Shown here: positions 7,780-15,280 of the stretch, piece by piece
Layout: the number at the start of each line of letters is the position of its first letter
Position numbering within the stretch: the stretch's first letter is position 1
DNA from: Candidatus Salinicoccus stercoripullorum
Lineage (GTDB): Bacteria > Bacillota > Bacilli > Staphylococcales > Salinicoccaceae
Assembly: GCA_019113295.1 (NCBI GenBank)
Contig: DXHR01000024.1
Coordinates: 1-32,615, forward strand
Direction: 5' to 3'
Length of the DNA stretch: 32,615 nt
Made by a program: the position numbers and the translations under genes
Notes under the pieces: generated by a model
What the model was told of the DNA's origin: nothing
Seen by the model: only the letters and a program-made list of their open reading frames with translations
Database searches by the model: none

Positions 7780-8490
7780 ATGGTCATTAAAAAGACTTCC
7801 CTGGTAGAAATAGCAGCGGAGAGGATAAAGCAGAATATAATAGAGAACAATCTGCGTCCGGGGGATAGATTCCTGTCGGAAAGAGAGCTGACACAACAGC
7901 TTGAGGTCAGCAGGACTGTGATCCGTGAAGCACTGAGATCGCTCTCTTCCATCGGCATTGTCGAGGTGCGCAAGGGCGGCGGTGTATATGTCGGTCATTC
8001 GAGTTTCGACTCGATAAAGAACATACTGGAACATCATCATGCAATTCATGGTGTGAAGCTCAGGGAACTGGCGGAAATCAGGAAGGTCATCGAACTCGGG
8101 GCTGTCCGTCTCATCATAGAAAATGATCTGCAGATTGACAGGGCCTGTTTTGAACAGATCAACGGCAGGTACCATGAGGCGATCATGGCCGGCAAGGATA
8201 CCAAGAAGTACGATCAGCAATTCCATCAGCAGCTGATGAAAGAGACGGGGAATGATACTTTCTACAATTTCGCCGAAGTGATCCGGGAGTATTTCTCGTT
8301 GGTCAAGATCGATCTGGTCCAGTCCGGGGATTCTCTCATAAAATCATATGGGGAACATGAGAATATCATAGACGCGCTGGTACAAAAGGATCTTGTCCGC
8401 GGCCACAGCCTGATTGCAGAACATCTCGAACCTGTGTTCACATTTATCCAGCAAGTGGAGGAGGCCCGTGATGATGGAACCAATCAGTAA
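7780..8490 (+). CDS. GntR-family regulator, FadR/FCD subfamily (first of a tandem pair)
   Basis: A 236-residue regulator. The N-terminal winged helix (about 8-75) contains RPGDRFLSERELTQQLEVSRT, VIREALRSLSSIGIVEVRKG and a wing ending GGGVYVG. The C-terminal FCD ligand domain keeps the metal-binding set expected for this family: Asp145, His149, His193 and His215. Such regulators usually bind a small organic acid or sugar metabolite through the metal. It is divergent from nanA and heads an operon with a second GntR gene and nanK, so control of sialic acid genes is the obvious role, taking the place of the RpiR-type NanR known from S. aureus. The start is preceded by a GGAGTGAGGA region. Confidence 0.88.
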   Translation: MVIKKTSLVEIAAERIKQNIIENNLRPGDRFLSERELTQQLEVSRTVIREALRSLSSIGIVEVRKGGGVYVGHSSFDSIKNILEHHHAIHGVKLRELAEIRKVIELGAVRLIIENDLQIDRACFEQINGRYHEAIMAGKDTKKYDQQFHQQLMKETGNDTFYNFAEVIREYFSLVKIDLVQSGDSLIKSYGEHENIIDALVQKDLVRGHSLIAEHLEPVFTFIQQVEEARDDGTNQ

Positions 8491-9148
8491 TACGGAAAGG
8501 AAATCCCTGAAGCAGACGGTCATACAGGAGATAAAAAGCTATATCATAGAACATGGTCTTTCAGAGGGGGATAAATTGCCGACCGAGCGCAAATTCACAG
8601 AAATGTATGGTGTCAGCCGGTCAGTTGTCCGTGAAGCGCTCAGCTATTTGGAGAATACTGGTGTAATCAGTATCAGGCAGGGACAGGGGGCGACGCTGAG
8701 CCGGTCGAATATCGACAAGCTCCTCAGCAATTTCTTCTTCCTGTGGAAGATCAACGGCGGGGACTTCGAAGAAGTTCTCAGTCTCCGCATGATTTTTGAA
8801 TCCAGCGCCATTGACGAAATCATCAGGAATGATGGTGAACAGTTTACTGCATTGGAGGCAATTCTGGAAGGGTATGATGCGGTGGATTCAGCCGCCATGT
8901 TCCGGGAGATAGACCGGGAATTCCATGAACGTCTCCTTCAGGCAACCGGCAACGACCTGTTCATACAGATGACGAGCATCATTACGAATTATTTCTTCGA
9001 GATTGCGCCATCCATTGATCTGAACAGGGAAGAGATAGGAAAGATGCTTAAAGAGCATAAGGAAATCATAGAAAAAATTATTGATAAGGATGCAGAAGGT
9101 GCCAAAAAAATATTGGCGGGGCACCTCGGCAACGTCAGGAAAGACTAG
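8471..9148 (+). CDS. GntR-family regulator, FadR/FCD subfamily (second of the pair)
   Basis: A 225-residue regulator with the same architecture as its upstream neighbour: winged helix with EGDKLPTERKFTEMYGVSRS and VVREALSYLENTGVISIRQG (about 32-70), then an FCD domain with Asp148, His152, His196 and His218. The frame is open from 8414, but ATG 8471 follows GGAGGAGG by a normal spacing and overlaps the upstream gene by 20 bases, implying translational coupling. The two proteins are clearly different in sequence, so this is an old duplication or separate recruitment rather than a recent copy. A heterodimer, or sensing of two different intermediates, is possible but unproven. nanK starts 6 bases after its stop. 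Confidence 0.88.
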   Translation: MMEPISNTERKSLKQTVIQEIKSYIIEHGLSEGDKLPTERKFTEMYGVSRSVVREALSYLENTGVISIRQGQGATLSRSNIDKLLSNFFFLWKINGGDFEEVLSLRMIFESSAIDEIIRNDGEQFTALEAILEGYDAVDSAAMFREIDREFHERLLQATGNDLFIQMTSIITNYFFEIAPSIDLNREEIGKMLKEHKEIIEKIIDKDAEGAKKILAGHLGNVRKD

Positions 9149-9153
9149 GTGAA

Positions 9154-10029
9154 ATGATGAGTTATCTGGCTGTAGATATCGGGGGGACATTCATCAAGAG
9201 TGCACTGATGGATGACGATCATAGACTCTCGGTAAGGGAAAAGATAAAAACAGGTGATAATAAAGACAACGGTATACTCAGAAAAGTTGAATCCCTCGTC
9301 AGGGAGGAACTGGACCGGGGGGAAGGTATCAGAGGCATCGGCATCAGTACGGCGGGAATCGTCGACAGGGAAAAAGGCGAAATCGTCTATGCGGGACCGA
9401 CGATACCGGAATATAAAGGGACACCGTTCAAAGCACATTTGAACAAAATGTTCGATCTTCCTGTGCATGTGGAAAATGATGTGAATGCGGCACTCCTTGG
9501 TGAGATGTGGAAAGGGGCGGGCCGGGGCAAGGATAACGTCTTCTGCATCACCCTTGGTACGGGTATAGGCGGTGCCTTCTACAGCAGCGGATTGACCGGC
9601 GGTGCACACAATCAGGCAAATGCGGTGGGCTATATGCTCAAAGATCCGTCCGGTTTGAATTATGAACAGCGCGCCGCCACTTCCGCGCTTAAGAAAAAAC
9701 TGCGTGAGAGCTACGGGCTTGAAATGGAGACGGAAGAGCTGTTTGAACGGGCCAAAGCCGGAGATGAACAAAGCAGGCAGATTATCAACGGCTGGGCACA
9801 TGATGTTGCAGAAGGGCTGGCGCAGGTCATCGTCATGTTCGACCCCGGGCATATGATCATTGGCGGCGGCATATCACAACAGGGGGGTTTCCTGCTTGAT
9901 ATTATAGTGAGGCACATAAAAACCTTCCTGCCGCCTGACTTTTTAAAAACGGAATTTAAAATAGCAGAACTTTTCAATGACGCCGCCCTGTATGGGGCAG
10001 TCAGTCTGTTTATGCAACCAGATAAATAA
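9154..10029 (+). CDS. nanK: ROK-family N-acetylmannosamine kinase
   Basis: A 291-residue sugar kinase that should phosphorylate ManNAc to ManNAc-6-phosphate with ATP. It shows the phosphate-1 motif DIGGT (8-12), GISTAGIVD, the catalytic aspartate in ENDVNAALLGE (Asp109), the LGTGIGGA loop (134-141) and the adenosine motif IIGGGIS (235-241). The usual ROK zinc motif CGCGxxGCxE is missing and the region instead reads NYEQRAATSALKK, as I recall for staphylococcal NanK, supporting the specific assignment. It is the last gene of the gntR-gntR-nanK operon and needs the product of nanA. The next step, epimerisation by NanE, is not encoded in this window. Two adjacent ATGs (9154, 9157) are both possible starts. 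Confidence 0.9.
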   Translation: MMSYLAVDIGGTFIKSALMDDDHRLSVREKIKTGDNKDNGILRKVESLVREELDRGEGIRGIGISTAGIVDREKGEIVYAGPTIPEYKGTPFKAHLNKMFDLPVHVENDVNAALLGEMWKGAGRGKDNVFCITLGTGIGGAFYSSGLTGGAHNQANAVGYMLKDPSGLNYEQRAATSALKKKLRESYGLEMETEELFERAKAGDEQSRQIINGWAHDVAEGLAQVIVMFDPGHMIIGGGISQQGGFLLDIIVRHIKTFLPPDFLKTEFKIAELFNDAALYGAVSLFMQPDK

Positions 10030-10035
10030 TGTTGC

Positions 10036-10080
10036 TTGGACCTTTCACGGTTTTATAATATACTATGGTAATAGGAATTA
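10036..10080 (+). promoter_or_regulatory. cysK promoter and possible CymR site
   Basis: TTGGAC (10036-10041), a 17-base spacer and TATACT (10059-10064) form a good vegetative promoter. Directly after it lies GGAATTA (10074-10080), the best conserved part of the CymR operator known from Bacillus and Staphylococcus cysteine genes. A CTTTCACG/CGTGAAAG inverted repeat (10042-10049 and 10083-10090) flanks the start region. The promoter is well supported; the CymR assignment is inference. Confidence 0.6.
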
Positions 10081-10102
10081 AACGTGAAAGAGGGTTCAAT
10101 TC

Positions 10103-11023
10103 ATGAACAGAGTAGATAGTATAGTGGATCTGATTGGGGACACTCCGGTTGTAAAACTCAATAAAGTGGTACCAAAAGGCGCGGCTGACGTCTTTGTCAA
10201 GCTGGAGATGTTCAATCCGAGCAAGAGCGTCAAGGACCGTGCAGCGTTTGCCATGCTTAAAAAAGCGGAGGAAGACGGGCTGGTGGAACCGGGGGGAACC
10301 ATCATCGAGCCGACGAGCGGTAACACCGGCATCGGTCTTGCAATGAATGCTGCAGCAAAAGGATACCGTGCGATTTTCGTGCTCCCGGACAGCTCGACTA
10401 ATGAACGTATAAATCTCCTAAGGGCCTATGGTGCAGAAGTCGTGCTCACCCCAAGTGAAGAGAAGATGCCCGGGTGCATCCGGAAGGCGAAAGAACTGCA
10501 GGAGGATATACCCAACAGTTTCATCCCGCAGCAGTTCGAGAATTTTGCGAACCCTGATATACACAGGACGACAACTGCGCTTGAAATACTGGAGCAGATG
10601 GATAGTGATCTTGATGCCTTCGTTGCCACAGCAGGGACAGGCGGTACAATCACAGGGACGGGGGAGACGCTGAAAGCGCATCTGCCCGGCCTCCATATTG
10701 CGGTTGTTGAGCCGAAAGGTTCCCCGGTACTCTCCGGCGGCGAACCCGGAAAGCACAAACTTGTCGGTACGAGCCCGGGGTTCATTCCGAATATATTGAA
10801 TACGGATGTTTTCGATGAGATTATCCAAATTGCGGACGAGGATGCAGTGGACATGTTTAAAAGGCTGGCGCGGGAGGAAGGCATCTTCGTTGGGCCATCG
10901 GCAGGCGCTTCTGCCTTTGCGGCGATAGAAGTCGCAAAAAGACTGGGACCGGAGAAACGTGTCCTGTCCATAGCTCCGGATACAGGGGAACGTTATTTGA
11001 GCATGAACCTGTTTGATGAATGA
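10103..11023 (+). CDS. cysK: Cysteine synthase (O-acetylserine sulfhydrylase)
   Basis: A 306-residue fold-type II PLP enzyme that makes cysteine from O-acetylserine and sulfide. The PLP lysine is Lys44 in NPSKSVKDR, the substrate loop is TSGNTGIGLA (71-80), the phosphate loop is TAGTGGTITGTG (176-187), and GPSAGAS (264-270) supplies the serine contacting the pyridine nitrogen. The SPVLSGGEPGKHKLVGTSPGFIP segment is the CysK-type loop, which argues against cystathionine beta-synthase. The length fits. It is monocistronic, with its own promoter and a terminator at 11029. Control by the cysteine regulator CymR is suggested by a GGAATTA element at the start site. Confidence 0.94.
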   Translation: MNRVDSIVDLIGDTPVVKLNKVVPKGAADVFVKLEMFNPSKSVKDRAAFAMLKKAEEDGLVEPGGTIIEPTSGNTGIGLAMNAAAKGYRAIFVLPDSSTNERINLLRAYGAEVVLTPSEEKMPGCIRKAKELQEDIPNSFIPQQFENFANPDIHRTTTALEILEQMDSDLDAFVATAGTGGTITGTGETLKAHLPGLHIAVVEPKGSPVLSGGEPGKHKLVGTSPGFIPNILNTDVFDEIIQIADEDAVDMFKRLAREEGIFVGPSAGASAFAAIEVAKRLGPEKRVLSIAPDTGERYLSMNLFDE

Positions 11024-11028
11024 CTGGA

Positions 11029-11059
11029 AGACGGCAGACTTTGATTCTGCTGTCTTTTT
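11029..11059 (+). terminator. Intrinsic terminator after cysK
   Basis: A 10-bp stem (11029-11038 with 11046-11055, one G-T pair) with a 7-base loop, followed by TTTTTA. Confidence 0.85.
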
Positions 11060-11110
11060 ATGTATATTGAAGTTTAAGATATGAATCCAATTTGAATCGG
11101 GAGTGCAGAG

Positions 11111-11893
11111 ATGAACAGGATCATCACCATGGAAAATGTTTGTTGGCGAAGAAGCGGCGTTGAAATACTCAAGAATATCCACTGGACAGTGAACAGGGAT
11201 GAACATTGGGCCATCCTGGGTCTTAACGGGTCCGGGAAGACATCTGTCCTGAATATTGTGACAGGCTATAATTATCCAACCTCAGGAAGGGTCAAGGTGC
11301 TGGATACTGAATTCGGCAAAGCGAGTATTCCGGACCTGCGCAAAAGGATCGGATATGTCAGCAGTTCCCTTGGCCGCTTTGCCCAGACGATGAACCGTGA
11401 GACAGCGATGAATATAATTGTCAGCGGAAAATATGCCTCGTTTGGACTTTACCGTGAAATCACCACAGAAGACTGGGAACGTGCGGAAAAGATATTGAAG
11501 GACCTGAGGCTCATGTATTTGAAGGATAAGACCTACAATCTGCTTTCGCAGGGGGAACAGCGGAGAGTACTGATCGGGCGTGCACTGATGGCGGATCCGG
11601 AACTGCTCATACTTGACGAACCCTGTTCGGGACTCGATATCCTGGCACGTGAGGATGTTTTGGATATCGCCGAACATGTCGCAGGGAAATCCAGCCATCT
11701 GCTGTATGTGACCCATCATATTGAGGAAATAACAAATGCAGTCACACATGTCCTCCTTGTGCGCGACGGGGAAATTACAGCCGGCGGTCCGAAAAAGGAA
11801 GTGCTTACAGATACGCTGCTGTCTAAAGTATATAAGATTCCCGTGAAGGTCCATTGGGAGAATGGAAGGCCGTGGCTGAGCGTCATTAAATAA
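11111..11893 (+). CDS. ABC transporter ATP-binding protein, orphan (YlmA-like)
   Basis: A 260-residue single nucleotide-binding domain. Walker A is GLNGSGKT (37-44), the signature is LSQGEQRRV (145-153), Walker B is LLILDEPCSGLD (165-176) and the H-loop is VTHH (200-203). No membrane permease or binding protein is encoded beside it, so it either serves a transporter elsewhere or has a non-transport role. The overall look (HWAILGLNGSGKTSVLNIVTG, and NRETAMNIIVSGKYASFGLY) resembles the YlmA/ModF-like subgroup; that is a family-level impression. It has its own upstream gap after the cysK terminator and no clear terminator of its own. Confidence 0.85.
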   Translation: MNRIITMENVCWRRSGVEILKNIHWTVNRDEHWAILGLNGSGKTSVLNIVTGYNYPTSGRVKVLDTEFGKASIPDLRKRIGYVSSSLGRFAQTMNRETAMNIIVSGKYASFGLYREITTEDWERAEKILKDLRLMYLKDKTYNLLSQGEQRRVLIGRALMADPELLILDEPCSGLDILAREDVLDIAEHVAGKSSHLLYVTHHIEEITNAVTHVLLVRDGEITAGGPKKEVLTDTLLSKVYKIPVKVHWENGRPWLSVIK

Positions 11894-12170
11894 GAAAGAA
11901 GGGTTCATTCAATAATCAGAAGACATCATCACATATTCTTGTTTACAAAATATGACAGAAAATGATCTTTTCTGACTGAAGCGTCCGGTCTGAGATGGAT
12001 AAAGGTGTCTGTATTTCAGGAAGTCAATGGTGTCATGGTTGAAACCGTGGATCAAAAGCACTGGGGCCACTGCAGACTCATCTGTCGTATAGTTGGGGAT
12101 CCGCCTCTGTCCCTGGAGCCGGAGTGCGTGAAACAGAAGCAAAGCTGAGGCCTATCGAAGAATGGACGTG
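11894..12170. other. Gap without a recognised gene
   Basis: About 280 bases between the ABC ATPase and the macrodomain gene. Both strands have moderately long open stretches: minus 11909-12142, 77 codons from a TTG with no ribosome binding site; plus about 11967-12148, 60 codons with no start. Neither matches a family I know. Composition is like coding DNA, so a decayed gene is possible. Confidence 0.3.
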
Positions 12171-12202
12171 AATGAACCTCCGGGACGCGCCGGAGGTTCA
12201 TT
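12171..12202. terminator. Hairpin terminator at the macrodomain gene end
   Basis: A perfect 13-bp stem (12171-12183 with 12190-12202) with a 6-base loop. It overlaps the stop codon of the leftward macrodomain gene. T tracts are weak on both sides. Confidence 0.65.
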
Positions 12203-13100
12203 ATTTGCCCAATATATTCAAATATATTTCCCTGTCAAATTCTCCATTCACATCAAATATGATTTTGCTGAAATGATGGTCGTTTCTCTCGAGCCATTCA
12301 TTTACGGTACCGATTGCGATTTCTGCCGCCTGCTGTGTGGGGAAACCGAATTCGCCGGTTGAGATTGCAGGGAACACGAGTGTGTTGATATCATCCAACT
12401 GCACGGCGAGTTCAAGGCAGGAAATATAGCTGGATGAGAGCAGCTTCCGATGCTCTTCTGTAAGACCGCCGCCCTGTTCTACGTCAGGGCCGACAGTGTG
12501 GATGACATACTTTGCAGGCAGGTTGTAGCCTCTCGTAATCTTTGCATCTCCAGTTTCCTCTTCGCGCTTTTGGACATGGATGATTTCCGCGCAGTCATCA
12601 CGAAGCATGGGGCCGGCTGCTGAATGGATGGCATTATCAACACAGTCATGAAGCGGCTGCATAGATCCGAGCAAAGCTTTGTTTGCGGCATTGACCACTG
12701 CATCAGCGCGCAGAGCGGTAATGTCTCCCTGCCAGAGGCTCATTTTATCGGCCTGGGAAATTGAGGAATCGGGATATTGTCCCCTGATCGTCTCCAGTTG
12801 TTCTGTTTCAATGACGGTTTTTTCCTCCAATTCAATCTGGAGCAGTGTATCCAGTTTCATCATCATTTCCCTGTCCAGAGGCAGCGGCTGCCTGATGTTC
12901 AACAAAGCCCTGACCAGCCGTCTTTTTGCGTTATAGTCTTCAGGTATCTCAATGTCCTGAGTGCCTGCCTTTTCATTTCTAAGGATGAAGAGTATATCGT
13001 CTGTAAGCCCGATTTTCTGCCTGGTATCACTTTCTTTCGGTACAAATGGGTCATAGAGCTTTATGTTATCTGCATATTCATCAAGGTTTAATTGTCCCAA
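12201..13100 (-). CDS. Macrodomain protein-ADP-ribose hydrolase (zinc-macrodomain type)
   Basis: A 299-residue protein: an N-terminal helical extension (about 1-115), then a macrodomain with LWQGDITAL (122-130), VVNAANKALLG (135-145), the IHTVGP strand (200-205) and the STGEFGFP phosphate loop (247-254). The layout matches the bacterial zinc-macrodomains that remove ADP-ribose from proteins. In the zinc-binding stretch SMQPLHDCVDNAIH (146-159), His151 and Cys153 are present, but the position usually written LGC in relatives reads LGS (Ser146). In S. aureus and streptococci such genes sit with SirTM, a GcvH-like protein and LplA2; none of these is here. The start is a TTG preceded by GAGAGGTGA. 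Function in protein de-ADP-ribosylation is inferred from family. Confidence 0.85.
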   Translation of the reverse strand: MGQLNLDEYADNIKLYDPFVPKESDTRQKIGLTDDILFILRNEKAGTQDIEIPEDYNAKRRLVRALLNIRQPLPLDREMMMKLDTLLQIELEEKTVIETEQLETIRGQYPDSSISQADKMSLWQGDITALRADAVVNAANKALLGSMQPLHDCVDNAIHSAAGPMLRDDCAEIIHVQKREEETGDAKITRGYNLPAKYVIHTVGPDVEQGGGLTEEHRKLLSSSYISCLELAVQLDDINTLVFPAISTGEFGFPTQQAAEIAIGTVNEWLERNDHHFSKIIFDVNGEFDREIYLNILGK

Positions 13101-13229
13101 CTAAATCACCTCTCCCTAGCCCTCATTCTGTCATTTATAAAGTAAATAATCCAAAAATCAGATTGGTTGTATGATACATATGGATTTCGGCGGGTATATT
13201 TGTACTATACTTTAACTTGGAGGATTAAG

Positions 13230-13649
13230 ATGATCATTTTTATAAAGCTCATTCTCATAGGAATCATTTCCGGAATCATTCTCGCGGGTGTCATGAGAGC
13301 CTTCCGGCTCATGACTGGGAGCAAGGCGGATATACTGCTTTACAACATGGATTATATGCCATTCCTCAAAAAATGGAGTGATTACTGGATTACCGGAATC
13401 CTGTTCCATTATGCGACCTGCATTGCCAGTGCAGTCATTCTTTTCTACCTCCTCGTCCCTTTCACCAGGGAAATGACGGTGTGGCCGTACATACTGGTTT
13501 TTGCAGCAGGCGGGGGCATACTTTATTTCCTTAGTGCACTCACAGAGACACCGCCTGACTGGAATGATGCCTCCGCATGGTTCTACTGGACATTCGGCCA
13601 CGGCGTGTTCGGCCTTGCGATCGGTCTGCTGGTCAGATTCTGGATCTAG
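13230..13649 (+). CDS. Small integral membrane protein of unknown function
   Basis: A 139-residue protein with about four hydrophobic segments (roughly residues 3-20, 50-73, 84-103 and 117-137). I do not recognise the family with confidence; the length, spans and the WFYWTFGHGVFGLAIG ending are reminiscent of YagU/DUF1440-like inner membrane proteins. The frame is open from 13167, but ATG 13230 lies 6 bases after GGAGGA and starts with a membrane segment, so it is the start used. It is divergent from the macrodomain gene and about 100 bases ahead of the rRNA methyltransferase gene. Confidence 0.75.
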   Translation: MIIFIKLILIGIISGIILAGVMRAFRLMTGSKADILLYNMDYMPFLKKWSDYWITGILFHYATCIASAVILFYLLVPFTREMTVWPYILVFAAGGGILYFLSALTETPPDWNDASAWFYWTFGHGVFGLAIGLLVRFWI

Positions 13650-13675
13650 GGAATGATAAAACAGGAGGAAACGTA

Positions 13676-13756
13676 TTGCCAATACAGTCTGTACTCTATA
13701 AAATGGATAGAGCATTTGAAAATAAAGTTGAACAATTGACATTAAGGAGTTGCTAG
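13676..13756 (+). other. Short ORF or promoter ahead of rlmD
   Basis: A TTG-initiated 26-codon frame (LPIQSVLYKMDRAFENKVEQ and six more residues) follows AGGAGG (13663-13668) by 7 bases and ends 1 base before the rlmD start. The same bases also read as TTGCCA-15-TATAAA, a weak promoter. I cannot decide between the two. Confidence 0.25.
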
Positions 13757-13757
13757 T

Positions 13758-15152
13758 GTGGTGAAACAGGTTTTTGAAACTCATACTGTAACCATAGAGA
13801 AACTGGATAAAAAGGGGTCCGGCATGGGTGCTGTCTGGCGGGATACAGGAGAGAACAACCCCCGTAAGCTTAAACTGAACGTGCCCCAGACACTGGTGGG
13901 AGAAGAGGCGAAGGTGACGGTTTCGAATCCAAACCGCAAGAAGGCGCGGGCCCTCCCGGATGAAATTGTAAAAGCCAGCCCCGAGAGGATTGAGCCAGCC
14001 TGTCCGCATTTTGAACTGTGCGGGGGATGTGTCTGGCAGCATTGGTCCTATGGAAACCAGCTGCAGTATAAAACAGAAGAGGTCAAACGCTTCCTCAGCC
14101 GGCATGGTTTCGATACCGGTGTCGTCAAAGATGCGATCGGTGCAGACAGCCCGTGGGAATACCGGAACAAGATGGAATTCACTTTTGGCCGTGACGGTTC
14201 TCTCGGTATGCATGAACTCGGGAATTTCCGGAAGGTGATCGATCTGGACACATGTCTGATTGCAGGAAATGAAATGGTTGAAGCGATGCTCGAAGTTTCA
14301 GAGTGGCAAAAAGAGTTCAATTTGAGCGGTTATGACAAAGATGCGCATACAGGACTTCTGCGCAATCTGATGGTCAGACAGTCACAGAAGACGGATGAAC
14401 TCATGCTTGCTGTCTTTGCGACCAAATCACCGGATGGTGAGCTCGAAGAGGCAGTGGATAATCTGATCGGGAGGATTACGGAGAAATTTGACAATGTCAA
14501 AGGTCTGATGTGGATGGAAAACAGGGAATGGGCGGATATGGCCCAGTCCGAGAAGACCCATACACTTTACGGCAGGGATTACATCAATGATGAGATGTAC
14601 GGTTATAAATACCGGATCTGGTTCGATACATTCTTTCAGACAAATCCGGTACAGGCAGAGAAACTTGTGGATCTGGCGATTGATATGGCAGATGCCAAAA
14701 AAGATGAACGCATGATCGATCTGTTCTGCGGAGTCGGCACCTTCTCACTGCCGTTTGCTTCGAGGGTAAAAGAGCTTGCCGGTATTGAAATCGTGGAGAC
14801 ATCCATCGAATCCGCAAAGCGGAATGCTGCCGATAATGGCATAGACAATACATTCTTCCTCGCCAAAGATGCAAGACGCGGAATGGACGAAGTACTTGAA
14901 ACGTGGGGAACACCGGACCTGCTCATGCTTGATCCGCCGCGTTCCGGGGCCGGTGGAAAAGTGATGAGAAGAATTGGAAGACTCCAGACGGACAGAGTGG
15001 TTTATGTATCCTGCAATCCGGAATCTTTCGCAGATGATATTACATGGCTCAGGGAGTTCGGATACGAACTCGAACAGGTGCAGCCGGTGGATCTGTTCCC
15101 GCATACTGTACATGTCGAGGTCGTATCAGTTTTAAGAAGAATTGAAAAATGA
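13758..15152 (+). CDS. rlmD: 23S rRNA (uracil-5-)-methyltransferase RlmD/RlmCD type
   Basis: A 464-residue SAM-dependent RNA methyltransferase of the RumA/TrmA group. An N-terminal TRAM-like domain is followed by a [4Fe-4S] cluster motif with Cys82, Cys88, Cys91 and Cys166. The SAM motif is DLFCGVGTFSLP (321-332), motif IV is DPPRSG (392-397), the catalytic nucleophile is Cys419 in YVSCNPESF, and the C-terminus has the usual FPHTVHVEVV. In Gram-positive bacteria one such enzyme (RlmCD) often methylates both U747 and U1939; which sites are used here is unknown. The start is GTG 13758 (or the adjacent GTG 13761), 8 bases after AAGGAG. A UUCG-loop terminator follows. Confidence 0.93.
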   Translation: MVKQVFETHTVTIEKLDKKGSGMGAVWRDTGENNPRKLKLNVPQTLVGEEAKVTVSNPNRKKARALPDEIVKASPERIEPACPHFELCGGCVWQHWSYGNQLQYKTEEVKRFLSRHGFDTGVVKDAIGADSPWEYRNKMEFTFGRDGSLGMHELGNFRKVIDLDTCLIAGNEMVEAMLEVSEWQKEFNLSGYDKDAHTGLLRNLMVRQSQKTDELMLAVFATKSPDGELEEAVDNLIGRITEKFDNVKGLMWMENREWADMAQSEKTHTLYGRDYINDEMYGYKYRIWFDTFFQTNPVQAEKLVDLAIDMADAKKDERMIDLFCGVGTFSLPFASRVKELAGIEIVETSIESAKRNAADNGIDNTFFLAKDARRGMDEVLETWGTPDLLMLDPPRSGAGGKVMRRIGRLQTDRVVYVSCNPESFADDITWLREFGYELEQVQPVDLFPHTVHVEVVSVLRRIEK

Positions 15153-15165
15153 TGCTCTGTATTTC

Positions 15166-15193
15166 AGAATCGGCTTCGGCCGGTTCTTTTTTT
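15166..15193 (+). terminator. Intrinsic terminator with UUCG tetraloop
   Basis: A 9-bp stem (15166-15174 with 15179-15187, one G-T pair) closed by a TTCG loop and followed by seven Ts. Confidence 0.92.
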
Positions 15194-15280
15194 ATGGGCA
15201 GGGCTATCTGTGATTGAAGACAGGATTTATAGGGAAGAGTGTACTGTTTGAGATAAACGTATCATTTTAGAAAAGGGAGT

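Noticed and set aside
5085..10029. Possible nanE (ManNAc-6-P epimerase) hidden among the nan genes
   Set aside because: All frames between nanT and cysK are accounted for by other proteins and none shows the NanE barrel motifs.
10418..11206. 262-codon minus-strand open frame opposite cysK
   Set aside because: It runs through the cysK terminator and into the ABC gene, with no motif; it is an antisense shadow.
12010..12200. Structured RNA (4.5S, 6S or riboswitch) before the hairpin at 12171
   Set aside because: None of the conserved cores of these RNAs could be recognised; kept only as an unexplained gap.
13212..14213. 333-codon minus-strand open frame over the membrane protein and rlmD start
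   Set aside because: It covers two well supported plus-strand genes, is Cys/His rich as shadows often are, and has no recognisable domain.
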